Numbered from the stretch's first letter, positions 1-7,553 are shown. The stretch is DNA of 11,182 nucleotides from Desulfobacterales bacterium (GCA_022361535.1 JAKSAU010001157.1:1-11182), one strand, 5' to 3'. The notes: a model not told the origin generated them from the letters alone. A program made the numbers and translations.

Positions 1-540
1 GTTTCCTCCTACCAGCCGGCCATCTGCCTTCCCACTTTTGAGCAGACCACCTTCATTTACATCGAGTTTGGTCTGGTTTCCTGCAATCGCCTTTTCAAAG
101 CTTTCCAAGGTCTCTTGGCCGGCTCTTGAAAGGGAGACAAGATTTGGCCCGTGTAGAGCGATCAAGCCTGCTTTTGATATCAAGGAACTGATCATGGCTG
201 TTGCATCTGAAAACCCAATAAAAAGAGTACGGCTATCGCTTATGCTTTCCCAGTCCATCAACTCCAGGATCCGCATGGCACCGAAACCACCCCTGACAGA
301 AATAATCCCTTTTATCTCAGGATTAAGGAAAAGCTCATTGAGTACCGAAGCTCTATCATAATCGGTTCCGGCAAGATATCGGCTTTCTTTAAATATTTTT
401 TCAGGTACATGTACTTGAAACCCCATGGATTCCAAACACCGGACCCCTTTTTGAAACTCATTCCTATCAAATCGTGCTGAGGGGGCTGCTACCCCGATAG
501 TGTCCCCGTGTTTTAAAGAATAAAACTCTGACAATGACAT
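1..540 (-). CDS. S66 family LD-carboxypeptidase (muramoyltetrapeptide carboxypeptidase), C-terminal part missing at window edge
   Basis: The minus strand opens at 540 and stays open to the left edge, giving the first 180 residues. Seen: HGDTIGVAAPSA near the N-terminus, the RYLAGTD segment (54-60), VRGGFGAMRIL (82-92), the nucleophile motif IGFSDATA with the candidate catalytic serine at residue 111, LHGPN (129-133), and the start of the GRLVGGN strand at the cut. These are hallmarks of S66 serine peptidases, cytoplasmic enzymes that remove the terminal D-Ala from murein tetrapeptides during peptidoglycan recycling. Family members are about 300 residues, so roughly 120 residues lie outside, including the Glu and His of the triad. 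An AAGGAA ribosome binding site sits about 8-9 bases before the ATG. The microcin-resistance branch (MccF) is related and cannot be excluded from this half. Confidence 0.9.
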   Translation of the reverse strand, partial: MSLSEFYSLKHGDTIGVAAPSARFDRNEFQKGVRCLESMGFQVHVPEKIFKESRYLAGTDYDRASVLNELFLNPEIKGIISVRGGFGAMRILELMDWESISDSRTLFIGFSDATAMISSLISKAGLIALHGPNLVSLSRAGQETLESFEKAIAGNQTKLDVNEGGLLKSGKADGRLVGGN

Positions 541-956
541 TTATTTGATTCCTTCACGTTTTGTTAAGTGCAGCAATTTTCAACCGGTATCAACTGAATG
601 CACATTGGACCACACCTGCATTAAAAAGACAATAAATCATCATGAAGCTCAGGGCCAACACACGAAAAATAAGTATTGAGGATCTGCTGTTGGAAAAGGA
701 CATTAGACGATTTTTTTTAGAAAAAACCTTTGTAAGAAGCGTAACACATCATTTCGTTATAATAATTTTAAAGCCGTTTAAAAAGCGTCAGTCCTTTCCG
801 GGATGGCAGTGCCGATATTTTTATACGCGATGTACAGTATTATCCTCTCGCATGCCTTGACAAGCCTTGGTATTTAGCCCTAAAAGATAAAGATATTCGA
901 TTCAAACCTTTTCATACACAAATAGGGTTTAGTTTCACACCCAATGGAGCAGATAA
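541..956. other. Gene-poor intergenic stretch, with a possible decayed reading frame in its second half
   Basis: No gene here is well supported. A 72-codon frame at 642-860 has no ribosome binding site and no recognisable motif. A different frame is open from about 769 to a TGA at 958-960, and its conceptual product (for example DIFIRDVQYYPLACLDKPWY) looks protein-like, but it has no ATG, GTG or TTG start. Its stop overlaps the ATG of the next gene in an ATGA arrangement. A +1 shift near the A-run at about 780-784 would join the two frames into a roughly 105-residue product, so this may be a decayed small gene or a sequencing indel. The stretch also holds the candidate promoter of the 957 gene and the upstream region of the minus-strand carboxypeptidase. 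Confidence 0.4.
857..886 (+). promoter_or_regulatory. Candidate sigma70-type promoter for the membrane protein at 957
   Basis: A perfect -35 hexamer TTGACA (857-862) is followed after 18 bases by TAAAAG (881-886), a 4/6 match to the -10 box. Transcription would begin about 60-65 bases before the ATG at 957. The spacing is one longer than ideal and there is no experimental support. If real, it lies inside the start-less frame described for this region, which argues that frame is not a functioning gene. Confidence 0.35.
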
Positions 957-1490
957 ATGAAAAAACTTATCTTTGGTGCTTTAGCAATCACGATCAGTTG
1001 GCCATTTTTTTCCTTTCAACTTTGTAATTTTTTAAGCCTGCTGGCTGGTTTTGTACCGATTCTTTTAATTCTTGGTGGAGGCCTTGCAGTCTATCTTGGT
1101 ATAGAAGACCTGCGTGCAGAAAAATACAAAGAAGAAATAGATTCAGACTATGCAGGCAACTCCCAGGAACCTGTGACATCATCTTTACAGGAAACCTCTT
1201 CTGAAACAGAAGGGGAACAAAAAATCGATCCTGTTAAGGACTCTCAAGAGCAGCAGCCCTCAAATGAAGGCCCCCAAAATCAAGTAGAAACTGAATCGTT
1301 GCCCCCTAAACAGGAGGACCAACAAGACCAGCAAGATCCGAGAGCGGAATTCAAAGGGAACACTGATACTCTTGTTTTCCATAGAACAGACTGCAAATTC
1401 TCTCAGAGTAAAAAATGCACCATGTCATTTATCAACCGCAATGATGCCCTGAACGCAGGCTATAAGCCTTGCAAGGTTTGCAATCCCTAA
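957..1490 (+). CDS. Membrane-anchored protein with C-terminal Ada-like four-cysteine domain
   Basis: The 177-residue product has a hydrophobic N-terminus (about 4-49, likely two transmembrane segments separated near residues 20-25). A long, low-complexity, Glu/Gln/Pro-rich linker (about 60-130) follows, then a compact C-terminal module (132-177). The module reads GNTDTLVFHRTDC...C...AGYKPCKVCNP, with H142, C146, C154, C172 and C175. The spacing and the closing AGYxPCxxCxP are typical of Ada-type zinc-binding modules, which are also found at the ends of nucleases and small orphan proteins; Zn binding is therefore likely. The Gln-rich stretch probably acts as a flexible tether. GGAG at 946-949 lies 7 bases before the ATG. 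The partner and biological role are unknown; DNA binding or metal sensing at the membrane are possibilities only. Confidence 0.75.
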   Translation: MKKLIFGALAITISWPFFSFQLCNFLSLLAGFVPILLILGGGLAVYLGIEDLRAEKYKEEIDSDYAGNSQEPVTSSLQETSSETEGEQKIDPVKDSQEQQPSNEGPQNQVETESLPPKQEDQQDQQDPRAEFKGNTDTLVFHRTDCKFSQSKKCTMSFINRNDALNAGYKPCKVCNP

Positions 1491-1522
1491 TTTAATATCA
1501 GGGCAAACCTGGCTTGTTCGAC

Positions 1523-1849
1523 CTATTTAGGCAGATAATCCTCGCGGACCGGAGAAAAAACCTCGATTGCCACACTGTCCTCAAGGATTTCTGCCTGGTG
1601 TTCCACATCCCCTTTAATACACCAGGAGTCGCCGGGCCCAACCTTATGAGACTGGTCACCGATATGAAGAATAATCCGGCCGGAAACAAGATAACCCGCC
1701 TGTTCATGGGGATGGGCATGAGCAGGTAATACAGCTCCTTTTGTCAACCTGAATCTTGTCATTAAACTGTTTTCCCCATAAACCAAAGTTTTCATTTCAA
1801 TTCCTTCAATGGGGGTGGCATAACCGTTTTCATCATGGATCGTAAACAT
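1523..1849 (-). CDS. Small single-domain cupin protein
   Basis: A 108-residue cupin. The first cupin motif is LPAHAHPHEQAGYLVSGR, with candidate metal ligands H44, H46 and E49 or Q50. The second is PGDSWCIKGDVEHQAE, with H84. It ends EVFSPVREDYLPK, an ending common in KdgF-like and other small cupin_2 proteins. The longer open frame reaches 1900, but I chose the ATG at 1849 because AAAAGGA lies about 6 bases upstream and conserved-looking sequence begins there. Such proteins bind a divalent metal and are often isomerases, dioxygenases or sugar-acid-acting enzymes; the substrate cannot be read here. The gene converges on the preceding membrane protein with only 32 bases between them and diverges from the U32 gene. 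Confidence 0.85.
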   Translation of the reverse strand: MFTIHDENGYATPIEGIEMKTLVYGENSLMTRFRLTKGAVLPAHAHPHEQAGYLVSGRIILHIGDQSHKVGPGDSWCIKGDVEHQAEILEDSVAIEVFSPVREDYLPK

Positions 1850-1950
1850 ATATTTTCCTTTTAAACCGTATGGGTTTAGGTTCGCTCTATTCTTTGTCAC
1901 TAGGTTGTTAAAAGTGGCCGCCAGAATGCAAATTACTATAGAGAGCTATT

Positions 1951-1979
1951 TTGACATTCTCCCCTAAAATTGCAATACT
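1951..1979 (+). promoter_or_regulatory. Sigma70-type promoter for the U32 gene
   Basis: A perfect TTGACA (1951-1956) is followed after 17 bases by AATACT (1974-1979), a 4/6 match to the -10 box. It lies about 50 bases before the U32 start codon at 2028, in the 178-base gap between divergent genes. An AT-rich segment precedes the -35 box. The call is from consensus match only. Confidence 0.55.
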
Positions 1980-2027
1980 AAGCTGTTTATAACCCTATCT
2001 ATTGCTAACCTTTTCATTGAAGGACCT

Positions 2028-4022
2028 ATGACTTCCGAAACAATTACGCCCATGATCCTGGCACCGGCAGGTGATAAAAATGCATTTCTGGCTGCCATTG
2101 CAGCCGGTGCTGATGCGATCTATTGCGGTTTGAAGATATTTTCCGCCCGGATGGAGGCTGAAAACTTTTCAGTTGAAGAACTAGCACGACTGACCACATT
2201 GGCCCACTCGAAAAATGTCAAAGTTTATATTGCCTTTAACTCTATTCTCAAAGAAGCCGAACTAGAAAAAGTGTTTCGTATCCTGACCAAACTTGTCAGG
2301 TATGCGGATGTGGATGCGTTGATCATCCAGGATTTGGCCATGATCCCGCTGGCAAGAAAAGCCGGGTTTGAAAAAGAGCTTCACCTTTCTACACTTGGCA
2401 ATTGTACCCATGTGTTAGGACTTGAATCTGCAAGGGAAGCAGGATTCTCCAAGGTCGTTTTGCCCAGAGAGTTCAATCTGGATGAAATCAAAATGATGGC
2501 AGGTGAAACACCTGAAGATATAGACCTTGAAGTATTTATCCATGGGGCTTTGTGTTACTCAGTTTCAGGCCGATGCTATTGGAGTTCTTGGTTTGGCGGA
2601 AAAAGCGCTCTGCGAGGCCGCTGTGTCCAGCCATGCCGTCGAATCTATGAGCAGAAAAACCAGAAACAAAGACACTTCTCGTGTATGGATTTTTCAGCTG
2701 ACGTTCTTGCCAAAGTGCTCAAAGAAATTCCCCAGGTAAAAACATGGAAAATCGAGGGTAGAAAAAAAAGCCCTCACTATGTTTATTACACGACAATGGC
2801 CTATAAACTACTCAGGGATAATCCGAAACAAAAGAAACAGGCCCTTTCTTACCTTGAATATGCCATGGGCAGGGAATTCTCCCATTACAACCTTTTATCC
2901 CATAGGGTAAGCAACCCGCTTGAACATGGATCTGAAACCGGATCCGGCCTTTTTCTAGGACGAGTGAAAAACCCTGCAGCCCCCTACTTTATTACCCGCG
3001 AAGAATTGTTCCCTGGAGATCTTCTTCGCATCGGATATGAAGATGACCGGTTTCATTACGTCCAAAAGGTCACAAGAGCCATCCCTAAAAAAGGCAAATT
3101 CTTCTTGTCGAAAAAGTCAGGAGGCCGAATCAAAAAAGGAACTTCGGTTTTCATTATAGATCGAAGGGGTAAAGAATTGGAGGTTCAGCTTAAAGACCTT
3201 ACCCGTGAGCTTGACACAGTTTCCCATGTGAATGTCCGGCCTTCAAGTCAAAAAAATAAATTTTTCAGGGCACCGGATAGCCTGCCTGCCGGAAAAAGCA
3301 ATCGAAAAGGACAGGCCAGGAAGCATAAGTCACCTTATGAGATGGATGTGTATAGGGGAAAACCAACACGCTCAAAGGGATATCGGGATTCGGGCATCTG
3401 GATATCTGCAAATGATTACGGCATAAAACCGGCAGGTAAAACATGGCTTTGGCTGGATCCTTTGCTCTTTCCCAAAGAAGAAGTATCCTGCAGCCGATAT
3501 GTGGAGACAGCCTTAAAAAAAGGGGCCAGAAATTTTGTCCTTAATGCGCCTTGGCAAATTGATTTGTTCAAACAGCCAAAAAGACTGAATATTTGGGCCG
3601 GTCCTTATTGCAACATCACCAATTCGGCTGCCCTAAGCGTTTTGAAATCCAAAGGATTTTCAGGTGCTGTTGTCAGCCCGGAACTGGACAAAGAGACCAT
3701 TATATCCCTGCCCAGTGTTTCACCTCTTCCTCTTGGTATTGTAACCCAGGCAAATTGGCCTGTTGCGATTTCAAGAATTGTGTCACCGGACCTTAAAATT
3801 GGACAACCGTTTTTCAGCCCCATGGGAGAAGCGGCCTGGACCAGTAAATTTAATTCCACCTACTATACGTTTCCAAACTGGATGCTCGATCTGTCTTCAA
3901 AAAAAGAAGAACTGCAGCAAGCAGGATATGCGATGTTTATCAACCTGTTTGAGCGGGTACCCAAAGGAATCAAGATGAAATCCAGACCAGGAATCTGGAA
4001 TTGGAATTTAAAACTACTATGA
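2028..4022 (+). CDS. U32 family protein, two-barrel form (RlhA/TrhP/UbiU-like)
   Basis: A 664-residue protein annotated in the family as a U32 peptidase. The N-terminal barrel starts LAPAGDKNAFLAAIAAGADAIYCG and carries the family signature around 168-206: VFIHGALCYSVSGRC, then SALRGRCVQPCR. KIEGRKKSPHYV follows at 241-252. C176, C183 and C199, with C203 or C219, are candidate ligands for a [4Fe-4S] cluster, as established for UbiU/UbiV. Characterised members use prephenate and a cluster to hydroxylate RNA (RlhA on 23S rRNA, TrhP on tRNA U34) or act in oxygen-independent ubiquinone synthesis; proteolysis is poorly supported. A middle beta-rich part (about 305-395) and a basic linker (about 400-452) lead to a C-terminal, barrel-like segment (455-664) with NITNSAALSVLKSKGFSGAVVSPEL-type content and no cysteine cluster. 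GAAGGA lies 3 bases before the ATG. RNA hydroxylation is the best inference. Confidence 0.88.
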   Translation: MTSETITPMILAPAGDKNAFLAAIAAGADAIYCGLKIFSARMEAENFSVEELARLTTLAHSKNVKVYIAFNSILKEAELEKVFRILTKLVRYADVDALIIQDLAMIPLARKAGFEKELHLSTLGNCTHVLGLESAREAGFSKVVLPREFNLDEIKMMAGETPEDIDLEVFIHGALCYSVSGRCYWSSWFGGKSALRGRCVQPCRRIYEQKNQKQRHFSCMDFSADVLAKVLKEIPQVKTWKIEGRKKSPHYVYYTTMAYKLLRDNPKQKKQALSYLEYAMGREFSHYNLLSHRVSNPLEHGSETGSGLFLGRVKNPAAPYFITREELFPGDLLRIGYEDDRFHYVQKVTRAIPKKGKFFLSKKSGGRIKKGTSVFIIDRRGKELEVQLKDLTRELDTVSHVNVRPSSQKNKFFRAPDSLPAGKSNRKGQARKHKSPYEMDVYRGKPTRSKGYRDSGIWISANDYGIKPAGKTWLWLDPLLFPKEEVSCSRYVETALKKGARNFVLNAPWQIDLFKQPKRLNIWAGPYCNITNSAALSVLKSKGFSGAVVSPELDKETIISLPSVSPLPLGIVTQANWPVAISRIVSPDLKIGQPFFSPMGEAAWTSKFNSTYYTFPNWMLDLSSKKEELQQAGYAMFINLFERVPKGIKMKSRPGIWNWNLKLL

Positions 4023-4037
4023 AATTCTTATCAGGGA

Positions 4038-4060
4038 GGGGCAACAGCTCTGATTGCCCC
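4038..4060. terminator. Hairpin between convergent genes, weak terminator
   Basis: A 7-base perfect stem, GGGGCAA (4038-4044) with TTGCCCC (4054-4060), and a 9-base loop. It lies 15 bases after the U32 stop and 33 bases before the stop of the minus-strand gene, where a shared terminator would be expected. Neither side has a proper T-run, so efficiency is doubtful. Confidence 0.4.
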
Positions 4061-4093
4061 AACCTTTAAACTAACATTTCGTTTGCTGAAAAA

Positions 4094-5512
4094 TCAGGGT
4101 TTGATACGTATTGAGGGATAGATCCCCGCATTTTCACCTGAACGATAGGGCTGCAAGGTATTAAATGCAATTTGTTGATCTTCCTGGGCATGTCCGCGAA
4201 GCTCTTTGTTTTCATAATCATAGTAAGCTCCGTTGGCCTCCAGGATATGCTCAATCCTTGAAGCAAATGCATCCACAAATGCTTGGCCTGATCCTGAAAA
4301 CATCATATTTCCCATTTGATGCGCTCCGTTTATCTGCCTTAAGTCATCAATGGCAATGGTATTATCCCTCAAGTCCGCTTGTGAAGAAATATATCCCCAC
4401 ACCAGATGATTGCCTGGAATGTCAAGAGGTTCGGTAATGTCGATAATTGTGTGGGGAGCGACTATACACCCTTTACCGATTGATAGTTTAGCTTCGTCTT
4501 TGCCGTGAAGGAATGAATTGAATCCAACAAAGGTGTTTTGACCAATAAAAGCATTGATAATTTTACCGCCATGGGCAGTAACATTCATTCCTTCCAAGTG
4601 GGAATTGATGATAAAAGTGTTTTCCTGGGCATTGGAGCCGTTACCCATCTCGGCATTTTTTAAATACGCACGTTGAGAGACAAGAACATTTTCACCTATT
4701 TCGGTTTTTCCTTTAATCACTGCATACCGGTTAACAGCAGAGCTTTTGGGGGCGTTGACCGGCTCAAGATCCACCACTTCAAATAGTCGTTCAAAGTCTT
4801 CTTCTTTTTTACTGACAAACTCATAAATCAAGCCCCGAGGCTGATGATTTTCATTTGCCCCAATATATTTTTCAAGGACGTCACGATCATATTGATATTT
4901 AAACTCAAAGTCAGAAGTTTCCACCCAAATAACGCCGGGATCAATTTTTCTGTGAAAAAACTCTTTAGCCTGAACATAGGAAAATTCTCCTATGATACAC
5001 GAATGAAGATTCATCAAATCCGCTGTAGCAAATGGCCCTAAAAAACACCCTTCCATTGTTGCACCATGAATATTGGCATAGTGGCAGGCAATGGTGTTCC
5101 TGATGGTAAACTCTTCCGGGGTTTCTGGATTATGGGAGTTATTGTGGACCAGGGTTTTATAAAGCAGGCTTCCGGTGATCATGATTATCTCGTCATCCAC
5201 CAGTGGCAAAGGGTTGGATTGATCCATAATATCCCCTTTTCTCTTTAACTCATCGCCACGGACATCACTTTTATATATGCAAGACTGTTTTACATTGGTT
5301 TTACCTAAAAAATAGGAGCCGGCCATACTGGAATTTTTAAAATGAAAAAAAATCGGGTGGTGTGAAGTGATCCCGTAAAAACAATAAAACTTGGCCAACT
5401 TGCCAAACTCTACAGTATTATCCACAAAATGACGGGTATTGAATTCAAATTCTTTTAAGTTGGCATTCACCCTGCTGGTTATTCTTTCAAGAAGGAGTTT
5501 TACATTTTCCAT
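4094..5512 (-). CDS. Left-handed beta-helix (hexapeptide repeat) protein, transferase-like
   Basis: A 472-residue protein with two stretches of hexapeptide-like repeats. One lies around 138-182 (IRNTIACHYANIHGATMEGC, then CIIGEFSYV). The clearer one is at about 260-375, with periodic small/Ile/Val positions such as AVIKGKTEIGENVLVS, AFIGQNTFVGFNSFLHG and SIGKGCIVAPHTII. Such left-handed beta-helices are usual in acyl- and nucleotidyl-transferases of the LpxA/GlmU type and in gamma carbonic anhydrase-like proteins; they act as trimers. The protein is longer than ordinary members and has a mixed N-terminal part (1-60) and a non-repeat C-terminal tail (400-472). No substrate-binding motif can be named. 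The start at 5512 is weakly served by AGGA about 10 bases upstream. It is divergent from the sigma54 activator and convergent with the U32 gene. Confidence 0.7.
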   Translation of the reverse strand: MENVKLLLERITSRVNANLKEFEFNTRHFVDNTVEFGKLAKFYCFYGITSHHPIFFHFKNSSMAGSYFLGKTNVKQSCIYKSDVRGDELKRKGDIMDQSNPLPLVDDEIIMITGSLLYKTLVHNNSHNPETPEEFTIRNTIACHYANIHGATMEGCFLGPFATADLMNLHSCIIGEFSYVQAKEFFHRKIDPGVIWVETSDFEFKYQYDRDVLEKYIGANENHQPRGLIYEFVSKKEEDFERLFEVVDLEPVNAPKSSAVNRYAVIKGKTEIGENVLVSQRAYLKNAEMGNGSNAQENTFIINSHLEGMNVTAHGGKIINAFIGQNTFVGFNSFLHGKDEAKLSIGKGCIVAPHTIIDITEPLDIPGNHLVWGYISSQADLRDNTIAIDDLRQINGAHQMGNMMFSGSGQAFVDAFASRIEHILEANGAYYDYENKELRGHAQEDQQIAFNTLQPYRSGENAGIYPSIRIKP

Positions 5513-5617
5513 CTGCTAAATTCCTATTATTTTCTTGTAGCTGTCCCTATCTAATCTGTTCACATGACATTTCAATATCATAAGTCAAACAAATAAAACA
5601 GCCACCTTAAGCAATAT

Positions 5618-5656
5618 GGTGTTATCGTTTCAACACCTGATTTTATTTGAAAATCA
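5618..5656. promoter_or_regulatory. Two adjacent dyads upstream of the sigma54 activator, possible operator
   Basis: GGTGTT (5618-5623), 8 bases, then AACACC (5632-5637) forms one inverted repeat. Directly abutting it, TGATTTT (5638-5644), 5 bases, then AAAATCA (5650-5656) forms a second. They sit in the 215-base divergent region between the beta-helix gene and the activator. The loop of the first dyad contains TATCGTTTCA (5623-5632), which recurs exactly at 7594-7603 inside the phased repeats before the kinase-like gene. The same regulator could therefore bind both places. Function is inferred, not shown. Confidence 0.4.
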
Positions 5657-5727
5657 ACAAGTAAGATGATAGAACCACGGCGGAGAACTGGAAAAAAACA
5701 GCTATTGGATAGAGGACTGCTCTACTG

Positions 5728-7158
5728 ATGATAGAACCTGCCCATATCAGCGCTCTGATGCGCAATGCCTTGGATTTTGCACACATACTGGACGAGATAC
5801 CTTTAGGAATCTTGATATTGGACCGGGACAGGCGGGTTGTTCATTTGAATCGTTATTTTGAGGCACTTTCCGGTTTTTCTTTGACAATGGCCAGGGGTAT
5901 CCAATGCAGCAATATTTTAAGAAGTTCTGCCTGCATCACCAACTGCCCGGTGCTTGCCATGCTCCCGGATAACCGATCTGTTTCCTGTAAAACTGACATG
6001 ATCAATCTGGATCGCCAGAAATTACCTATCAAACTCAATACTGCCCCGATCTTCAACATAAAAGGAGATATCACGGGCTATATTGAAACGGTTGAAGATC
6101 TTCGTAGCGTGGAGACTAACGATCCTGAACGACATGTGGCTTACAGTTTTGCCAATATCATCGGCCGGAGCAAAAAAATGGAAGAAATCTTCCAGACCCT
6201 GCCCATGCTGGCACAAACCGAAACCTCTATTCTGATCACCGGAGAAACAGGTACCGGGAAAGACCTTGTGGCCGAAGCCATCCACCAAACCTCCGAACGC
6301 GCAGGAGGCCCTTTTGTAAAAATCAATTGCGGGGCCCTGCCTGAAACCTTATTGGAATCTGAGATTTTTGGCCATCAAAAAGGTGCATTTACCGGTGCGG
6401 TTGAGAACAAGCCGGGCCGTTTTAAATTAGCACACAACGGTACCATATTCCTGACCGAGGTCGGGGATTTGCCACTCCCCCTGCAGGTAAAGCTTTTAAC
6501 GTTTTTAGATGATAAAGTAATTTACCCTCTGGGCGCCACCAAAGGATTTAAAACAAACGTACGCATTATTGCTGCGACTCATAGAAACCTTGAACAGATG
6601 GTTACAATGGGAAAATTTAGAAAAGACCTTTTGTTCAGGCTGAACGTCGCAAGAATTCATTTGCCGCCTTTAAGAGAGCGTGAGGGAGATGTTCGCCTGC
6701 TGCTTGATCATTTTGTCAGCCATTATACACGGCAATTGAATATGCAAATCAAAGGATTTTCCCAAAGCGCTTTACACTGCCTGATGAACTATGCATTCGA
6801 AGGTAATATCCGCGAGCTTAAGAATGTTGTCGAATATTCGGTTAACGTGGCCTCCGGTTCCACTATAGAACCGGAAAATCTTCCTGCCTACATTTTGGAC
6901 CAAACTATTTCCAACACATTACCACAAGCCGTTTCCCCGGAAACATACCAGGACATACCCGACTCCCCGGCAACCCCGGAACCAGAAAAAGTGTATGGCA
7001 ACAATGAAACAGAAAACGACACCTGGGCAGGTGTCCAGCGCAGAATGATTATAGATGCCTTACGCCAAGCAAACGGGAAAAAGGCAAAGGCGGCAGACAT
7101 ATTAGGTATGAGCCGAAGCACCCTTTGGCGGAAAATCAAACAATACGGAATCGAATAA
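5728..7158 (+). CDS. PAS-AAA+-Fis sigma54-dependent transcriptional activator
   Basis: A 476-residue enhancer-binding protein. An N-terminal PAS sensor (about 17-125) holds a cysteine cluster: C60, C69, C73 and C87. The AAA+ domain (about 143-372) shows Walker A GETGTGKD (172-179), the sigma54-contacting GAFTGA loop (219-224), Walker B GTIFLTEVGD (238-247), ATHRNL (283-288), FRKDLLFRLN (297-306) and GNIREL (359-364). A Fis-type helix-turn-helix ends the protein (about 438-473). It has no receiver domain, so it is driven by the PAS signal rather than by phosphorylation. The Walker B carries Thr243 where the first acidic residue is usual (DE becomes TE). The start is supported by AGAGGA 11 bases upstream, a rather long spacing; M11 is an alternative. 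It probably activates the sigma54 promoter at 7665, with redox or a small ligand as signal. Confidence 0.93.
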   Translation: MIEPAHISALMRNALDFAHILDEIPLGILILDRDRRVVHLNRYFEALSGFSLTMARGIQCSNILRSSACITNCPVLAMLPDNRSVSCKTDMINLDRQKLPIKLNTAPIFNIKGDITGYIETVEDLRSVETNDPERHVAYSFANIIGRSKKMEEIFQTLPMLAQTETSILITGETGTGKDLVAEAIHQTSERAGGPFVKINCGALPETLLESEIFGHQKGAFTGAVENKPGRFKLAHNGTIFLTEVGDLPLPLQVKLLTFLDDKVIYPLGATKGFKTNVRIIAATHRNLEQMVTMGKFRKDLLFRLNVARIHLPPLREREGDVRLLLDHFVSHYTRQLNMQIKGFSQSALHCLMNYAFEGNIRELKNVVEYSVNVASGSTIEPENLPAYILDQTISNTLPQAVSPETYQDIPDSPATPEPEKVYGNNETENDTWAGVQRRMIIDALRQANGKKAKAADILGMSRSTLWRKIKQYGIE

Positions 7159-7159
7159 T

Positions 7160-7522
7160 ATGCACATCCATAAAACCGCCATACCTGTTCTTGGGGATGA
7201 CATTGTACCCAGGTTTGACCTCGCCACAGAGGTAATTGTCCTTCACACAGCAGACAAAACAAACCTTCAAGAAAAAAGAAGTATTGTACTGCCCCGGTCT
7301 TCAGCTGATGAACTTTGCCACATACTTTTATCTGAAAACATTAATACGGTCATTTGCGGTGCAATAGAGGACGAGTATTATGAATTTCTAAAGTGGAAAG
7401 AAATTGAAGTTTATGATGCCGTTTCAGGTGCCTGGACCCACGCCTTTGAACGCTGGCAGACCCAAACCCTGACAGCAGGAGATATTTTATCCATGCGTAT
7501 GATTGAGGGTGAACTAATATAA
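7160..7522 (+). CDS. NifX/NifB-type (dinitrogenase Fe-Mo cofactor biosynthesis family) small protein
   Basis: A 120-residue single domain starting with the family's typical strand and turn, TAIPVLGDDIVPRFDLATEV (6-25), and carrying INTVICGAIED (61-71) and the following EIEVYDAVSGAW segment. The fold is RNase H-like and is shared by NifX, NafY and the NifB C-terminal domain, which hold Fe-S/Mo-Fe precursors. Many sulfate reducers carry stand-alone copies unconnected with nitrogenase, and no nif genes are in this window. The ATG begins one base after the activator's stop codon, so the two are almost certainly co-transcribed and probably translationally coupled. It might modulate the activator or carry a metal cluster; both are inference. 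No strong ribosome binding site is seen. Confidence 0.8.
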   Translation: MHIHKTAIPVLGDDIVPRFDLATEVIVLHTADKTNLQEKRSIVLPRSSADELCHILLSENINTVICGAIEDEYYEFLKWKEIEVYDAVSGAWTHAFERWQTQTLTAGDILSMRMIEGELI

Positions 7523-7553
7523 ACCAGATTAACTCAATCGGATATTTTACACA

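Noticed and set aside
642..860. 72-codon plus-strand frame starting at 642
   Set aside because: There is no ribosome binding site, no recognisable motif, and the composition is uneven; kept only as a possible front half of a frameshifted gene.
1850..1900. Upstream extension of the cupin to 1900
   Set aside because: The first 17 residues lack cupin character and the internal ATG at 1849 has a well-spaced ribosome binding site.
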